From assembly GCA_023262855.1 (NCBI GenBank), contig JALQYQ010000005.1, forward strand, positions 1 through 64,000: 64,000 bases of DNA, read 5' to 3'. Made by a program: the position numbers and the translations under genes. Below are positions 51,594 through 60,456 of the stretch, piece by piece; the first letter of the stretch is position 1; the number at the start of each line of letters is the position of its first letter. Below the pieces are notes generated by a model that saw only the letters and a list, made by a program, of their open reading frames with translations, did not search any database and had not been told where the DNA came from. The stretch is from Crocinitomicaceae bacterium. GTDB lineage: Bacteria > Bacteroidota > Bacteroidia > Flavobacteriales_D > Crocinitomicaceae.

Positions 51594-53162
51594 TTATTCA
51601 TTAAATTTTAGTATCCCGAATCGCTCCTTTTTTCCATAAACAGCGTAAAGAAGCATTTCATTTGTTGAATAATCGATTTTAAAAAGTTTAGGAACTGCAA
51701 GCGCATTAATTTCATTTCTGTCGAAGAAGGTGTTTCTGTTGATATCACCATTTTCCAAATCAATCTCAACAATCGCAACCACATTCTTTTTCTTTCCAAA
51801 ATTGGCTGGATAGGTTTTTTCTCCTACGATAAACTTACCTGATAAATCATAATTCTTCACATGATCATTGAAAATAAAACATAATTTACCATTATCAATA
51901 AAACGAGCATATGAACTGTAAGGGCCGCCATCATTTGTTGAAACTTGGTATTTATTGATTTTCTTTAACCATTCAAAACCACCATCAACACCAACTTTAA
52001 ATGCAACAATATCATTATAATAATACGTATAGGTTGTTCTCGTCATTCCAGTTTTAGGATCAGTATACGAATTCACAACAATGTAATATTGTTCCATTGA
52101 GCCTATAATACTACCATCTTTCAGCACCTCGGTTTGACGCATTTGATAATTGTACAATTGTGGTTCTCCTTTTCCTTTTTTCTCTCTTTTTTCAGCTTTT
52201 TCTTTCTGACGATCGGACCAATCTTGTGTAATAAAATCTTTTCCAAACTTCTCAAAACCTTCATCAATAATTTCTTGTTTATCAAAATTTGCTCGAAGAA
52301 AAAATAATCCTGTTACACCAGCTTTGCCTTGATCACCATAAATACCTGTCAGTGTAAATAGTTTATCATTATCGGAATTCATTGTCACTGCTTCAACTCG
52401 CTTACCTTCCAAGTTAATTGTAAAATCAACCAAATCATCAGGCGTGATGTGGAAAATATGCATTGCCTTGTAATTCAGGTAAGATTTAAATAGTTTTTTT
52501 TCTGTTGGCTCTTCGTATTCAATAACATTAATAAAGTAATCTCCTGTGTTTGAAAGATAATGTTGATTGATCATCGATAATTTACCGACGAATGGCAACT
52601 TATAATCCCCATCAGACACTTCGTTCATTTCGTTATCGAAAATTTTAAAGCCGTATCGATCTTTTTCCTCTTTTTTGCCCGGAATTTCCCAAATAACACC
52701 AAAAAACGCTTTATCTCTCGAAACGATAATATCAAAGGAACCTTTCGATTTTCCCTTCTCCAATTCATAATTCGCCAATTCAACTGCATTACCTTTTGGC
52801 AGCATATCTGAACCATATTCTTGCATAAAAAAGTGATTCTTTCCATCCTTTTTATCAGATAAGAAAACCATCAATTTTTTACCAATCACCTGAGCTCCTT
52901 CAAAATTGGCCATTCCTCCATCAGCCTTAATTTGCAGTTTTCCAGTGGCGGTAATTTTAAAATTCTCATGATTTGACAATCGGTATGACCCCATTAAAGC
53001 TCCACCAGACCAACGCAAGGCATAAAAATCCTCTCCCGTTTTTGGCAATACAGAAATCATACGACCATTGCCTTTTTCTAATTCACCCCATTTCACATTG
53101 TAGCTTTGAGAAAATATTCTCAAGCTTGTTATTACGAAAATTAGAAGAACGGCAAACCTCAT
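51594..53162 (-). CDS. Secreted hypothetical protein
   Basis: 522 residues, not recognised. The signal peptide ends near RIFSQS. The mature part is beta-strand-rich throughout, with a Lys/Glu-rich charged stretch at ~325-345 and a Tyr-rich strand MTRTTYTYYYNDIVAFK; the layout could be a propeller. It lies 20 nt downstream of purB and may share its transcript, although no functional link is apparent. Confidence 0.75.
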   Translation of the reverse strand: MRFAVLLIFVITSLRIFSQSYNVKWGELEKGNGRMISVLPKTGEDFYALRWSGGALMGSYRLSNHENFKITATGKLQIKADGGMANFEGAQVIGKKLMVFLSDKKDGKNHFFMQEYGSDMLPKGNAVELANYELEKGKSKGSFDIIVSRDKAFFGVIWEIPGKKEEKDRYGFKIFDNEMNEVSDGDYKLPFVGKLSMINQHYLSNTGDYFINVIEYEEPTEKKLFKSYLNYKAMHIFHITPDDLVDFTINLEGKRVEAVTMNSDNDKLFTLTGIYGDQGKAGVTGLFFLRANFDKQEIIDEGFEKFGKDFITQDWSDRQKEKAEKREKKGKGEPQLYNYQMRQTEVLKDGSIIGSMEQYYIVVNSYTDPKTGMTRTTYTYYYNDIVAFKVGVDGGFEWLKKINKYQVSTNDGGPYSSYARFIDNGKLCFIFNDHVKNYDLSGKFIVGEKTYPANFGKKKNVVAIVEIDLENGDINRNTFFDRNEINALAVPKLFKIDYSTNEMLLYAVYGKKERFGILKFNE

Positions 53163-53182
53163 AATGAAATTTTACTTGAAAA

Positions 53183-54535
53183 TTAAACCAACTGAATTCC
53201 AGTATAGTTAGATGGCGTTATTTTCTTAAGTTCAATTTTTAATTCATCCGAAACATTCAGTGAATCAACAAATTCATGAACTGAATCCATTGTCACAGCT
53301 TCATTTTTGCGTGTCAAACCTTTCAATGCTTCATACGGTTTTGGAAATCCTTCTCGTCTTAAAATGGTTTGTATTGCTTCAGCAACAACCGCCCAGTTAT
53401 TTTCTAAATCTTTACTAAAAGCTGCTTCGTTTAACAATAATTTTTCCAAACCTGTAATCGTCGATTTCACAGCAATAAATGTATGTGCGATTGGCATTCC
53501 AACTGTTCTTAATACAGTAGAATCAGTTAAATCACGTTGTAATCTAGAAACCGGTAATTTCGCTGATAAATGTTCAAAAAGCGCATTCGCAATTCCAATG
53601 TTTCCTTCTGAATTTTCAAAATCGATCGGATTCACTTTATGCGGCATAGCTGAAGATCCAATTTCCCCTTCTTTCAATTTTTGCTTAAAATACTCCATTG
53701 AAATATAGGTCCACATATCTCTATCCAAATCGAGAATAATTGTATTGATGCGTTTCATGCAATCAAATAACGCAGACAAATTATCATAGTGTTCAATTTG
53801 AGTTGTTGTCTGACTTCGCGAAAGCCCCAATTTATTGTCAACAAAATCATTAGCAAATTCCACCCAGTTTCTTTCAGGAAAAGCAACATGATGTGCGTTA
53901 AAATTACCCGTTGCGCCTCCGAACTTAGCTGAGAATGGAATTGCTTTCAATTGATTCAACTGAACCGAAAGTCGCTCTGTGAAAACTTTAATTTCTTTTC
54001 CTAATCTCGTTGGAGATGCTGGTTGTCCATGTGTTCGTGCTAACATTGAAATATCTTTCCATTCCTCTTGATAGCTCGTTAGTTTGTCAACAAGTTGATT
54101 TAATAAAGGTAGATACTCATTGTGTATTGCTTCCTTCAAAGACAAGGGAATTGACGTGTTATTAATATCTTGAGAAGTTAATCCAAAATGAACAAATTCC
54201 AAGTGTTTTTCTAATCCAAGTACCGTTAATTTCTCTTTTAAAAAATACTCAACAGCCTTTACATCATGGTTCGTAACCTTCTCCGTATTTTTGATCCAAT
54301 TTGCATCTTCTTCAGAAAAATTAGTGCAAATTGCTCTCAACGCACTGAAAGACTCTTTTGGAAAGTCATTCAACGGTTCAATACCAGATTCAACAAGCGC
54401 AATTAAATACTCAACCTCAACAATAACTCTGTATTTAATTAGACCAAATTCAGAAAAATAGGGTTGCAATTCGGATGTTTTGCGCTGATATCTGCCATCA
54501 ATTGGAGAAATAGCTGTTAGACTACTAAAATTCAT
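53183..54535 (-). CDS. purB: Adenylosuccinate lyase
   Basis: 450 residues. The family signature GSSAMPHKVNPIDFEN is intact, with SPIDGRYQ at the N-terminus and FVHFGLTSQDINNTS and ARTHGQPASPT. It acts twice in purine synthesis, releasing fumarate from SAICAR and from adenylosuccinate. The E. coli-type length and the N-terminal SPIDGRY place it in the bacterial PurB branch of that kind. Confidence 0.97.
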   Translation of the reverse strand: MNFSSLTAISPIDGRYQRKTSELQPYFSEFGLIKYRVIVEVEYLIALVESGIEPLNDFPKESFSALRAICTNFSEEDANWIKNTEKVTNHDVKAVEYFLKEKLTVLGLEKHLEFVHFGLTSQDINNTSIPLSLKEAIHNEYLPLLNQLVDKLTSYQEEWKDISMLARTHGQPASPTRLGKEIKVFTERLSVQLNQLKAIPFSAKFGGATGNFNAHHVAFPERNWVEFANDFVDNKLGLSRSQTTTQIEHYDNLSALFDCMKRINTIILDLDRDMWTYISMEYFKQKLKEGEIGSSAMPHKVNPIDFENSEGNIGIANALFEHLSAKLPVSRLQRDLTDSTVLRTVGMPIAHTFIAVKSTITGLEKLLLNEAAFSKDLENNWAVVAEAIQTILRREGFPKPYEALKGLTRKNEAVTMDSVHEFVDSLNVSDELKIELKKITPSNYTGIQLV

Positions 54536-54575
54536 GTTGTTTAATTTTAAAACTTACTTCCTTCTTGGAAAAGGG

Positions 54576-54583
54576 CAAAGATA
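54576..54583 (-). promoter_or_regulatory. -7 box TATCTTTG of purB
   Basis: TAnnTTTG match on the minus strand, 40 nt before the ATG at 54535; the only candidate in the short divergent region. Confidence 0.45.
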
Positions 54584-54626
54584 AGAAATCCTTTACGAAA
54601 AGGTAGGACATTCTTGTGGCTTTCAT

Positions 54627-54634
54627 TAAATTTG
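54627..54634 (+). promoter_or_regulatory. -7 box TAAATTTG of the EI24 gene
   Basis: TAnnTTTG match 3 nt before the ATG at 54638; it excludes the earlier in-frame start at 54614. Confidence 0.5.
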
Positions 54635-54637
54635 AAC

Positions 54638-55459
54638 ATGCGATTTTTTCAAAATTTGCTTATTGGACTCCGAGCTTATTTAAAAGCCATTCGTTTCATT
54701 AAGGAACACAAATTTTATTGGTACATCTTCATCCCTGCATTATTCATGCTCGGCATCTACAAAATCGGTGAGCATATACAACAAAAATCAGTTCAAGTTC
54801 AGGTTCAAAACATGAATGAAATCATTTGGTTTTTAATCCATATGATGATAGAAATATCTATTGCTTTGTTATTGATGAATTTCGCAAAATACTTAGTCGT
54901 AATCCTTCTTTCTCCATTGTTAGCTCATCTTTCAGAAAAAACCGAACGGATTTTGACTGGTAATAAATATCCATTTAACTTTCAGCAGTTTTTTCATGAT
55001 GTCCGCAGAGGAATTCGCATCGCTATAAGAAACCTAATGTGGCAATATTTTTTCTTTTTAATCATCTTTTTGGTTTCAGCAATTGGCTGGAAAGAACCAG
55101 AAAAAGCGCCTGTATTTTATCTAATTTATGTTATTGCTTTTTATTATTATGGCTTCAGCTTCATTGACTATGTAAACGAACGCAGAAAACTGAATATGGA
55201 TGAAAGTATACAATTTGTTCGACTCAATCGTGGTTTAGCAGTTGCAATCGGCATGGTCTATTCCGTTTTGATTCTTGTACCTGTCGATCTGAGTGTTATT
55301 TTCAGTTTTTCGAGTTTTAAAGACACAACATTCTTCGTAGGACTTGGTGAATTTTTCCTTCATTTGATTCTATGGATTTGCGCTGCAACAGCACCAATCT
55401 TATCCATTGTAGCCGCAACCATTGCAATGAACGATGTCGTCGATTTAAAAAAAGGTTAA
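54638..55459 (+). CDS. EI24/CysZ-type membrane protein
   Basis: 273 residues from the ATG at 54638. About six hydrophobic helices, with the family-typical cytoplasmic segment FSFIDYVNERRKLNMDESI and LNRGLAVAIG before the last helices. CysZ proteins import sulfate, but no cys gene is adjacent, so only the family is assigned. Confidence 0.82.
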   Translation: MRFFQNLLIGLRAYLKAIRFIKEHKFYWYIFIPALFMLGIYKIGEHIQQKSVQVQVQNMNEIIWFLIHMMIEISIALLLMNFAKYLVVILLSPLLAHLSEKTERILTGNKYPFNFQQFFHDVRRGIRIAIRNLMWQYFFFLIIFLVSAIGWKEPEKAPVFYLIYVIAFYYYGFSFIDYVNERRKLNMDESIQFVRLNRGLAVAIGMVYSVLILVPVDLSVIFSFSSFKDTTFFVGLGEFFLHLILWICAATAPILSIVAATIAMNDVVDLKKG

Positions 55460-55578
55460 CAACTTACCTTACTATCTTGGAAAATTGTGCTATACAAATT
55501 TCTTTAGAACCTAAAAATTGCTTTCTTTTGTATCCATCTCTTGATTTGAGTGATTCGAGAATAATTACATAAACGATT

Positions 55579-56949
55579 ATGAACAAAATTTATCTTTCTT
55601 TTGTAGCAATATTCCTATTGACTGGAATCTCTTTTGCTAACACTTTAATTGCGCCACCCGACACAACTTCAACACTTGTCGATAAAACTGCAGCTTTACT
55701 CATTATTGAAGAAGGAAGAACTTTATTCAATGAAGGAAAAATGCGTGATGCATTGATTCTTTTTAGACAAGCAGCAGTAAAAGATCCGAATAGTTCAAAA
55801 GCTGCATTTTGGCAAGGTCAAACACAATATGCTTTAAACAATTATGGTTTAGCGTTGAAATATGCACGTGAGGCTCGCGACCTTGATCCGACAGATATTG
55901 ATAAAGAAGCTTATGAATTATTGGGAAGATGCTACCATCGTATGGGAGAATTGGATTCTGCACTTACCAATTACAACATTGCACTCGAAAAACTTTCCAA
56001 CGCACGTTTAAACGACTTACAAGTTAAATTGCACATTGAACAATGCATGTTTGCGAAAGCGGAGTTAGTGAATGGAAATAAATCAAAACGTGTTCCAATT
56101 ACAGAAGTTAATTCAGGATATGGCGATTATTGCCCAATTCTAACGGATGGTGGAAAAACGTTGTATTTCACATCCCGAAGAAGTGATACGAAAGGTGGAA
56201 ATATGAATCCAGATGATCAAGAATTTTTCGAAGATACGTATTCGGCAGTTTGGAATGAATCAACAAATACCTGGGACAGTATATCAAATGAATTAGGAAG
56301 AATCAACACTACAGGATTTGATGCTATCACATTCATTTCGAAAGATGGATTACACGGTTTAATGACAATCAACACATCGGCAGTTGAAGAAAAACCAGTA
56401 ACGAAAGGCTCAGACATCTTTACGTTTGAAATGTCCACAAAAAGTAAATGGTCTACACCGAAACGCATTTCTACAAAAAGTATTAACACGAGCTTCTTTG
56501 AAGGTTCTGCTACAATGACTGGAGATGGAAACACAATGTACTTCGTGTCAGATCGCAAAGGAGATAAAAGTTCAACAGATATTTATGTAGCTCAAAAAGT
56601 TGGTAAATCATGGGGTGAAGCGAAACCGTTACCATTTACGATTAATACAACAGGAAGAGAAACTACACCATTTATTTCAGCTGATGGACGTTTTCTGTTT
56701 TTTAGTTCAGATGGTCGTCAAGGAATGGGTGGACTTGATGTTTACGTGGTAGAAAACTTAGGATCGACATGGGGAGAACCTATTAACCTAGGAAGTTTGG
56801 TAAATACTGTGAATAATGATTCTCATTTCCAATATTACCCAGAATTAAACAAGGCTGTTATGTCAAGTTTTGAAATTATTGGACAAAAAGCTAGTATGGA
56901 TATTTACCAAGTTGATATGACTGGTTATAAAATTCCAACTGGAAAATAA
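55579..56949 (+). CDS. TPR and PD40-repeat secreted protein (PorE-like without OmpA domain)
   Basis: 456 residues with a signal peptide (cleavage near SFANT). Tetratricopeptide repeats fill about 40-150 (LFNEGKMRDALILFRQAAVK, LGRCYHRMGELDSALTNYN). The remainder carries PD40 propeller repeats (GKTLYFTSRRSD, GNTMYFVSDRKGD, GRFLFFSSDGRQGMGGLDVY). This TPR-PD40 layout is that of PorE-like type IX secretion proteins, but the usual C-terminal peptidoglycan-binding OmpA domain is missing, so it cannot be the canonical anchor. It ends at a terminator. Confidence 0.83.
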   Translation: MNKIYLSFVAIFLLTGISFANTLIAPPDTTSTLVDKTAALLIIEEGRTLFNEGKMRDALILFRQAAVKDPNSSKAAFWQGQTQYALNNYGLALKYAREARDLDPTDIDKEAYELLGRCYHRMGELDSALTNYNIALEKLSNARLNDLQVKLHIEQCMFAKAELVNGNKSKRVPITEVNSGYGDYCPILTDGGKTLYFTSRRSDTKGGNMNPDDQEFFEDTYSAVWNESTNTWDSISNELGRINTTGFDAITFISKDGLHGLMTINTSAVEEKPVTKGSDIFTFEMSTKSKWSTPKRISTKSINTSFFEGSATMTGDGNTMYFVSDRKGDKSSTDIYVAQKVGKSWGEAKPLPFTINTTGRETTPFISADGRFLFFSSDGRQGMGGLDVYVVENLGSTWGEPINLGSLVNTVNNDSHFQYYPELNKAVMSSFEIIGQKASMDIYQVDMTGYKIPTGK

Positions 56950-56990
56950 TTTGATGAACTTTATGGAATATTGGATGTAAAACCATCCTG

Positions 56991-57020
56991 AAAGCATCAC
57001 CTTTCAAGTGGTGCTTTTTT
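56991..57020 (+). terminator. Terminator after the TPR/PD40 gene
   Basis: AAAGCATCAC (56991-57000) / GTGGTGCTTT (57008-57017), one G-U pair, then a T run. Confidence 0.85.
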
Positions 57021-57037
57021 AATTTAACTAGATATTT

Positions 57038-59038
57038 ATGAGAACGCGAATTTTATTTTTAATCACATTTTTAGGAGCAATGAATGGTTTTGCTCAAAAA
57101 GAAGTTGGTTTACTTTCAGACATCAAGAAAGTAACTGTGTTTTTTCAAGGTGCGCAATTGGAACACTATAAATCGACTGAATTGAAAGCAGGAAAACAAG
57201 AAATTGTATTTCAAAAATTGACCGACTTCATCGACCCTAATTCGGTACAAGTAAAAGCAAAAGGTGATTTGACCATTTTATCTGTTCGTACCCGCAAAAA
57301 CTATGAAGATTTGAAAATGACCGATTCGGAAATTGATGAGTTGAATGCAAAAAAGAAAAAACTTGAATTAAAGGATCAAGTGTTGCGCGATGAATATGAA
57401 ATTCTTGCATTAGATAAAAATCTTTTGATGCATAACCGAGATTTGAAAGGTACAGACAATGGTTTGAAAGTTTCTGAATTAAAGGAAGCTTACACCTTCA
57501 TGCATACAAAACTTGCTGAAATTGGTACACGCCAAACAGCGATTTACAATGAATTGGATGAACTTACAAAAGAAATGAATCGCATTGAACAAGAAATTGT
57601 AAGTCAACGAAGTAAACCAGTTGTCAATTACACAGAAATTGTCGTTGAAATTGACGTCGAGTCTACAACAAAAGCGGAGTTTTTCTTTTCGTACATTTCA
57701 CCGCGAGCTTCTTGGAAACCTTATTACGACATGCGTAGTGATGGTATTGGAAAACCTGTACGTCTTGAAGCCAAAGCACTGGTAAGTCAAACAACTGGTA
57801 TTGCTTGGGACAATGTTGATTTAGTATTGTCTACGAATGATCCTTACGAAAATTCAAAAGAACCAACGTTAAATCCTTGGTATTTGACGTATTTCAATTA
57901 TCCGCAACAACAACAAGTTTATCAGCGTCAGATTCCTCAAACGGATTATTCTGGCGAGAAATTACGCGGAGAAGTAATTGATGCATCAACTGGTGAACCT
58001 TTACCGTTTGCAAAAATCACCTTCCCTTCGAATCCAAACGTTGGCGCTGTTACGGATTTTGATGGGAAATTTGAAATCATGGTTCCAAAAAATGAACGAT
58101 ATGTTACTGCAAGTTATGTTGGTTACAACCAAGCACAATTAAGTATTACTGCTCCGTATTTGAAATTCTTTATTCAACCACAAGAATTGATGTTGGATGA
58201 AGTATTGGTTGCTACCGAATACGGCAGCTATGCCCCTGAAAGTTATGACGCAATTGAAGTACAATCAATAAGCAAAAAAGATATTCAGCGCATCCCTGGT
58301 GTTGGGAGACAAAATGATTCTAAAAAGAGATCGTCTCGTTCAAAAGAATACATGCAAGCTGGAGTAGCAGCAAACGGAAGCTCAAGCTATATGTGGTCAT
58401 CAAATGCCGCAACGACCGTAACAAAAAAGGATTTACGTGTAGAATATGCTATTCAATCAAAGTTTAGCATTCCTTCAGATGGAATCGACCATCGTGTTCA
58501 TATTTCAAACTATGAATTACCTGCAACCTATGAATATCATGCTGCTCCTAAAATGGATCCTTCGGTTTATTTGGCGGCACAAGTCTCGGGTTGGGAAAAA
58601 TTAAATTTATTGAATGGTGAATCAAATTTGTATTTCGATGGTACTTATATAGGAAAAACGTTTATCGATGTGAATTCTACGAAAGATACGCTTTCATTCT
58701 CATTAGGGAAAGACAATAAAATTCAAATCGAACGTAAACGAATTCAAGAAAAAAGTACTAATCGCACGATTGGTTCACGTCAAAAATTTGAAGTGACTTG
58801 GGAAATTAAAGTGAAGAACAATGGTGGAGCAGCAATTCCAATCATTATCAAAGATCAATTCCCAATTTCTACTGATAGCGATATCAAAGTAAAACAAGGC
58901 GATCATTTGGAGGGTAAATTGGACGAAAAAACTGGTATTTTAACTTGGTCATTCCTACTTGCTCCTTCTCAAAGCAAATCATTGCTGTTTGATTATTCGG
59001 TTGATTACATGCATGGAAAAGTGCTTTATATTGAATAA
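57038..59038 (+). CDS. DUF4139 (mucoidy-inhibitor MuiA-like) protein with inserted carboxypeptidase-regulatory domain
   Basis: 666 residues with signal peptide (GFAQKE). DUF4140-like N-terminus (VTVFFQGAQL), a coiled coil (about 95-185), then DUF4139 (PRASWKPYYDMRSD ... to the C-terminus). Between residues ~305 and ~395 sits a carboxypeptidase-regulatory/plug-like segment (LRGEVIDASTGEPLPFAKIT ... LDEVLVA), followed by a Ser-rich stretch. This segment is typical of SusC-type receptors but here interrupts DUF4139. The function is unknown; it is presumably in the outer envelope. Confidence 0.87.
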   Translation: MRTRILFLITFLGAMNGFAQKEVGLLSDIKKVTVFFQGAQLEHYKSTELKAGKQEIVFQKLTDFIDPNSVQVKAKGDLTILSVRTRKNYEDLKMTDSEIDELNAKKKKLELKDQVLRDEYEILALDKNLLMHNRDLKGTDNGLKVSELKEAYTFMHTKLAEIGTRQTAIYNELDELTKEMNRIEQEIVSQRSKPVVNYTEIVVEIDVESTTKAEFFFSYISPRASWKPYYDMRSDGIGKPVRLEAKALVSQTTGIAWDNVDLVLSTNDPYENSKEPTLNPWYLTYFNYPQQQQVYQRQIPQTDYSGEKLRGEVIDASTGEPLPFAKITFPSNPNVGAVTDFDGKFEIMVPKNERYVTASYVGYNQAQLSITAPYLKFFIQPQELMLDEVLVATEYGSYAPESYDAIEVQSISKKDIQRIPGVGRQNDSKKRSSRSKEYMQAGVAANGSSSYMWSSNAATTVTKKDLRVEYAIQSKFSIPSDGIDHRVHISNYELPATYEYHAAPKMDPSVYLAAQVSGWEKLNLLNGESNLYFDGTYIGKTFIDVNSTKDTLSFSLGKDNKIQIERKRIQEKSTNRTIGSRQKFEVTWEIKVKNNGGAAIPIIIKDQFPISTDSDIKVKQGDHLEGKLDEKTGILTWSFLLAPSQSKSLLFDYSVDYMHGKVLYIE

Positions 59039-59058
59039 ATCAAATTATCAAAACTGAG

Positions 59059-59088
59059 AAAGTCGATTCGAAAGGATCGACTTTTTTT
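59059..59088 (+). terminator. Terminator after the DUF4139 gene
   Basis: Perfect AAAGTCGAT (59059-59067) / ATCGACTTT (59076-59084) stem with T run. Confidence 0.88.
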
Positions 59089-59103
59089 GTTAAAATGAAA
59101 TTG

Positions 59104-59111
59104 TACTTTTG
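59104..59111 (+). promoter_or_regulatory. -7 box TACTTTTG of truA
   Basis: TAnnTTTG match 4 nt before the ATG at 59116; the in-frame ATG at 59095 lies upstream of this box and is therefore unlikely to be used. Confidence 0.55.
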
Positions 59112-59115
59112 CACC

Positions 59116-59847
59116 ATGAAACGTTACTTTTTCGAAATTTCCTATAAAGGCACAAAATACTTTGGTTGGCAACGTCAACCAAACCAAATTTCCGTGCAAG
59201 AAGTTTTGGAAGAAACAATCGGGAAGTTACATTCAAATACCATTTATCCACTTGTTGGTTGTGGGCGAACTGATACAGGCGTTCATGCATATCATTACGT
59301 TTTTCACATTGATTTACCAGAAATGTCGTCAATTGAACAAACACTTTTCAAATTAAACCGCATGTTACCTGAATCAATTGTCATCCATGCGATTAAAGAA
59401 GTTAGCACAGATTTCCATGCACGATTCGGAGCAACAAAACGCACTTATCGCTATTTCATTCACACGCAAAAAAATGCGTTCATTACTGAGAATAGCACTT
59501 ATGTCGCAGCACCGTTTAATATTGAAAAGATGAACCAAGCTGCAAAGCACCTCATCGGAACGCAGGATTTCACATCGCTTTCGAAATTACATACGGATGT
59601 AAAAACAAATATTTGTACCGTTTATTCAGCCGAATGGTTTACGACTGAAACGGGTGTTTATTTTGAAATTTCTGCAGATCGCTTTTTGAGAAACATGGTA
59701 CGAGCAACCGTTGGAACTTTATTGGATGTTGGTTTTGGTAAAATTCAACCTGAAGAACTACCAGGAATCCTGGAAGCAAAGGATCGTCAAGCCGCTTCAA
59801 TTTCTGTGCCTGCCCATGGTTTATTTCTTTGGAAAGTGGAGTACTGA
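59116..59847 (+). CDS. truA: tRNA pseudouridine(38-40) synthase
   Basis: 243 residues from the ATG at 59116. The N-terminal ISYKGTKYFGWQRQPN and the catalytic Asp segment CGRTDTGVHA are intact, as are ARFGATKRTYRY and RFLRNMVR. TruA modifies uridines 38-40 of the tRNA anticodon stem. It stands alone after a terminator. Confidence 0.97.
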   Translation: MKRYFFEISYKGTKYFGWQRQPNQISVQEVLEETIGKLHSNTIYPLVGCGRTDTGVHAYHYVFHIDLPEMSSIEQTLFKLNRMLPESIVIHAIKEVSTDFHARFGATKRTYRYFIHTQKNAFITENSTYVAAPFNIEKMNQAAKHLIGTQDFTSLSKLHTDVKTNICTVYSAEWFTTETGVYFEISADRFLRNMVRATVGTLLDVGFGKIQPEELPGILEAKDRQAASISVPAHGLFLWKVEY

Positions 59848-59883
59848 ACGATTTGTGATTAGCTGCGCTGCTGCCTTCGGAGG

Positions 59884-59932
59884 TTGTGATTCGTGATTTG
59901 TGATTTGTGATTTGCGATTTGTAATTAATGAT
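59884..59932. repeat. Heptad tandem repeat (TTGTGAT)
   Basis: Seven consecutive 7-mers, TTGTGAT, TCGTGAT, TTGTGAT, TTGTGAT, TTGCGAT, TTGTAAT and TAATGAT, in non-coding DNA just after truA. Another ATTTGTGATT lies at 59851-59860, with a GC-rich spacer between. Confidence 0.75.
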
Positions 59933-59947
59933 TCCTCGTACTAATTG

Positions 59948-59971
59948 CAAAATTTAAATATTTAAATTTTG
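59948..59971. repeat. Perfect 24-bp palindrome, left of the ArsR-like gene
   Basis: Arms CAAAATTTAAAT / ATTTAAATTTTG. The same 24 bp recur exactly at 60355-60378 on the other side of the regulator gene. Confidence 0.9.
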
Positions 59972-59988
59972 GTTTCTAAAGATGTTTT

Positions 59989-60003
59989 TACTTAACTTAA
60001 GTA
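59989..60003. promoter_or_regulatory. Putative operator of the ArsR-like gene
   Basis: TACTTAA-C-TTAAGTA is a perfect 15-bp dyad, 27 nt before the ATG at 60031, in the position of a promoter-proximal operator. Confidence 0.5.
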
Positions 60004-60030
60004 GTAATTATAACCTTTTTACAAAACCAG

Positions 60031-60330
60031 ATGGGCGTATCAAAAACCACTCAGTACACAAAAGAAGTTCTTGAAATTTCTAAAATTGCAAATGCATTAG
60101 CACACCCTGCTCGCATCAAAATCGTTGAAACATTAAAGCTCAATTCGGGAAAACGGAATATTGATTTTCAAGCGCTATTAGGTCTTTCCCAAACCTCAGT
60201 TCATGTCCACTTATACAAATTAAAGGATGCAAAAATTGTTGAATTTAAGCAGTTTATGAATCAGTATTATGTGGAATTAAATGAAAATAATCTTGAAGAT
60301 TTAGTTCATTTTTTAAGACGTTTAACTTAG
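60031..60330 (+). CDS. ArsR-like winged-helix regulator
   Basis: 99 residues, usual size for ArsR/SmtB. A winged helix is clear: EISKIANALAHPARIKIVET, recognition region LLGLSQTSVHVHLYKLKDA and wing IVEFKQFMNQYYVELN. There is no obvious Cys-based metal site (no ELCVCDL-type motif), so it may sense something other than metal. It is an isolated gene between identical palindromes, with a separate promoter dyad. Confidence 0.88.
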   Translation: MGVSKTTQYTKEVLEISKIANALAHPARIKIVETLKLNSGKRNIDFQALLGLSQTSVHVHLYKLKDAKIVEFKQFMNQYYVELNENNLEDLVHFLRRLT

Positions 60331-60348
60331 GTCATTTCTTTAATTTAG

Positions 60349-60384
60349 GTTTTGCAAAATTTAAATATTTAAATTTTGCAAAAC
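60349..60384. repeat. Perfect 36-bp palindrome, right of the ArsR-like gene
   Basis: Half-arm GTTTTGCAAAATTTAAAT, then its exact reverse complement. Its inner 24 bp are identical to the left palindrome at 59948-59971. Confidence 0.9.
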
Positions 60385-60404
60385 CGCTTAACAATCAAAC
60401 GCAA

Positions 60405-60438
60405 ATAAAAAAAGCGAATTCTTTCGAACTCGCTTTTT
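60405..60438. terminator. Terminator after tyrS, possibly bidirectional
   Basis: AAAAGCGA (60410-60417) / TCGCTTTT (60430-60437), with A-rich sequence on the left and T-rich on the right, between the ArsR-like gene and tyrS stop at 60457. Confidence 0.8.
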
Positions 60439-60456
60439 ATATTCAATAAGTTAAGC

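Noticed and set aside
60349-60384. Right palindrome as a terminator for the ArsR-like gene
   Set aside because: No T run follows it on either strand, and an ordinary terminator lies just beyond at 60405-60438.
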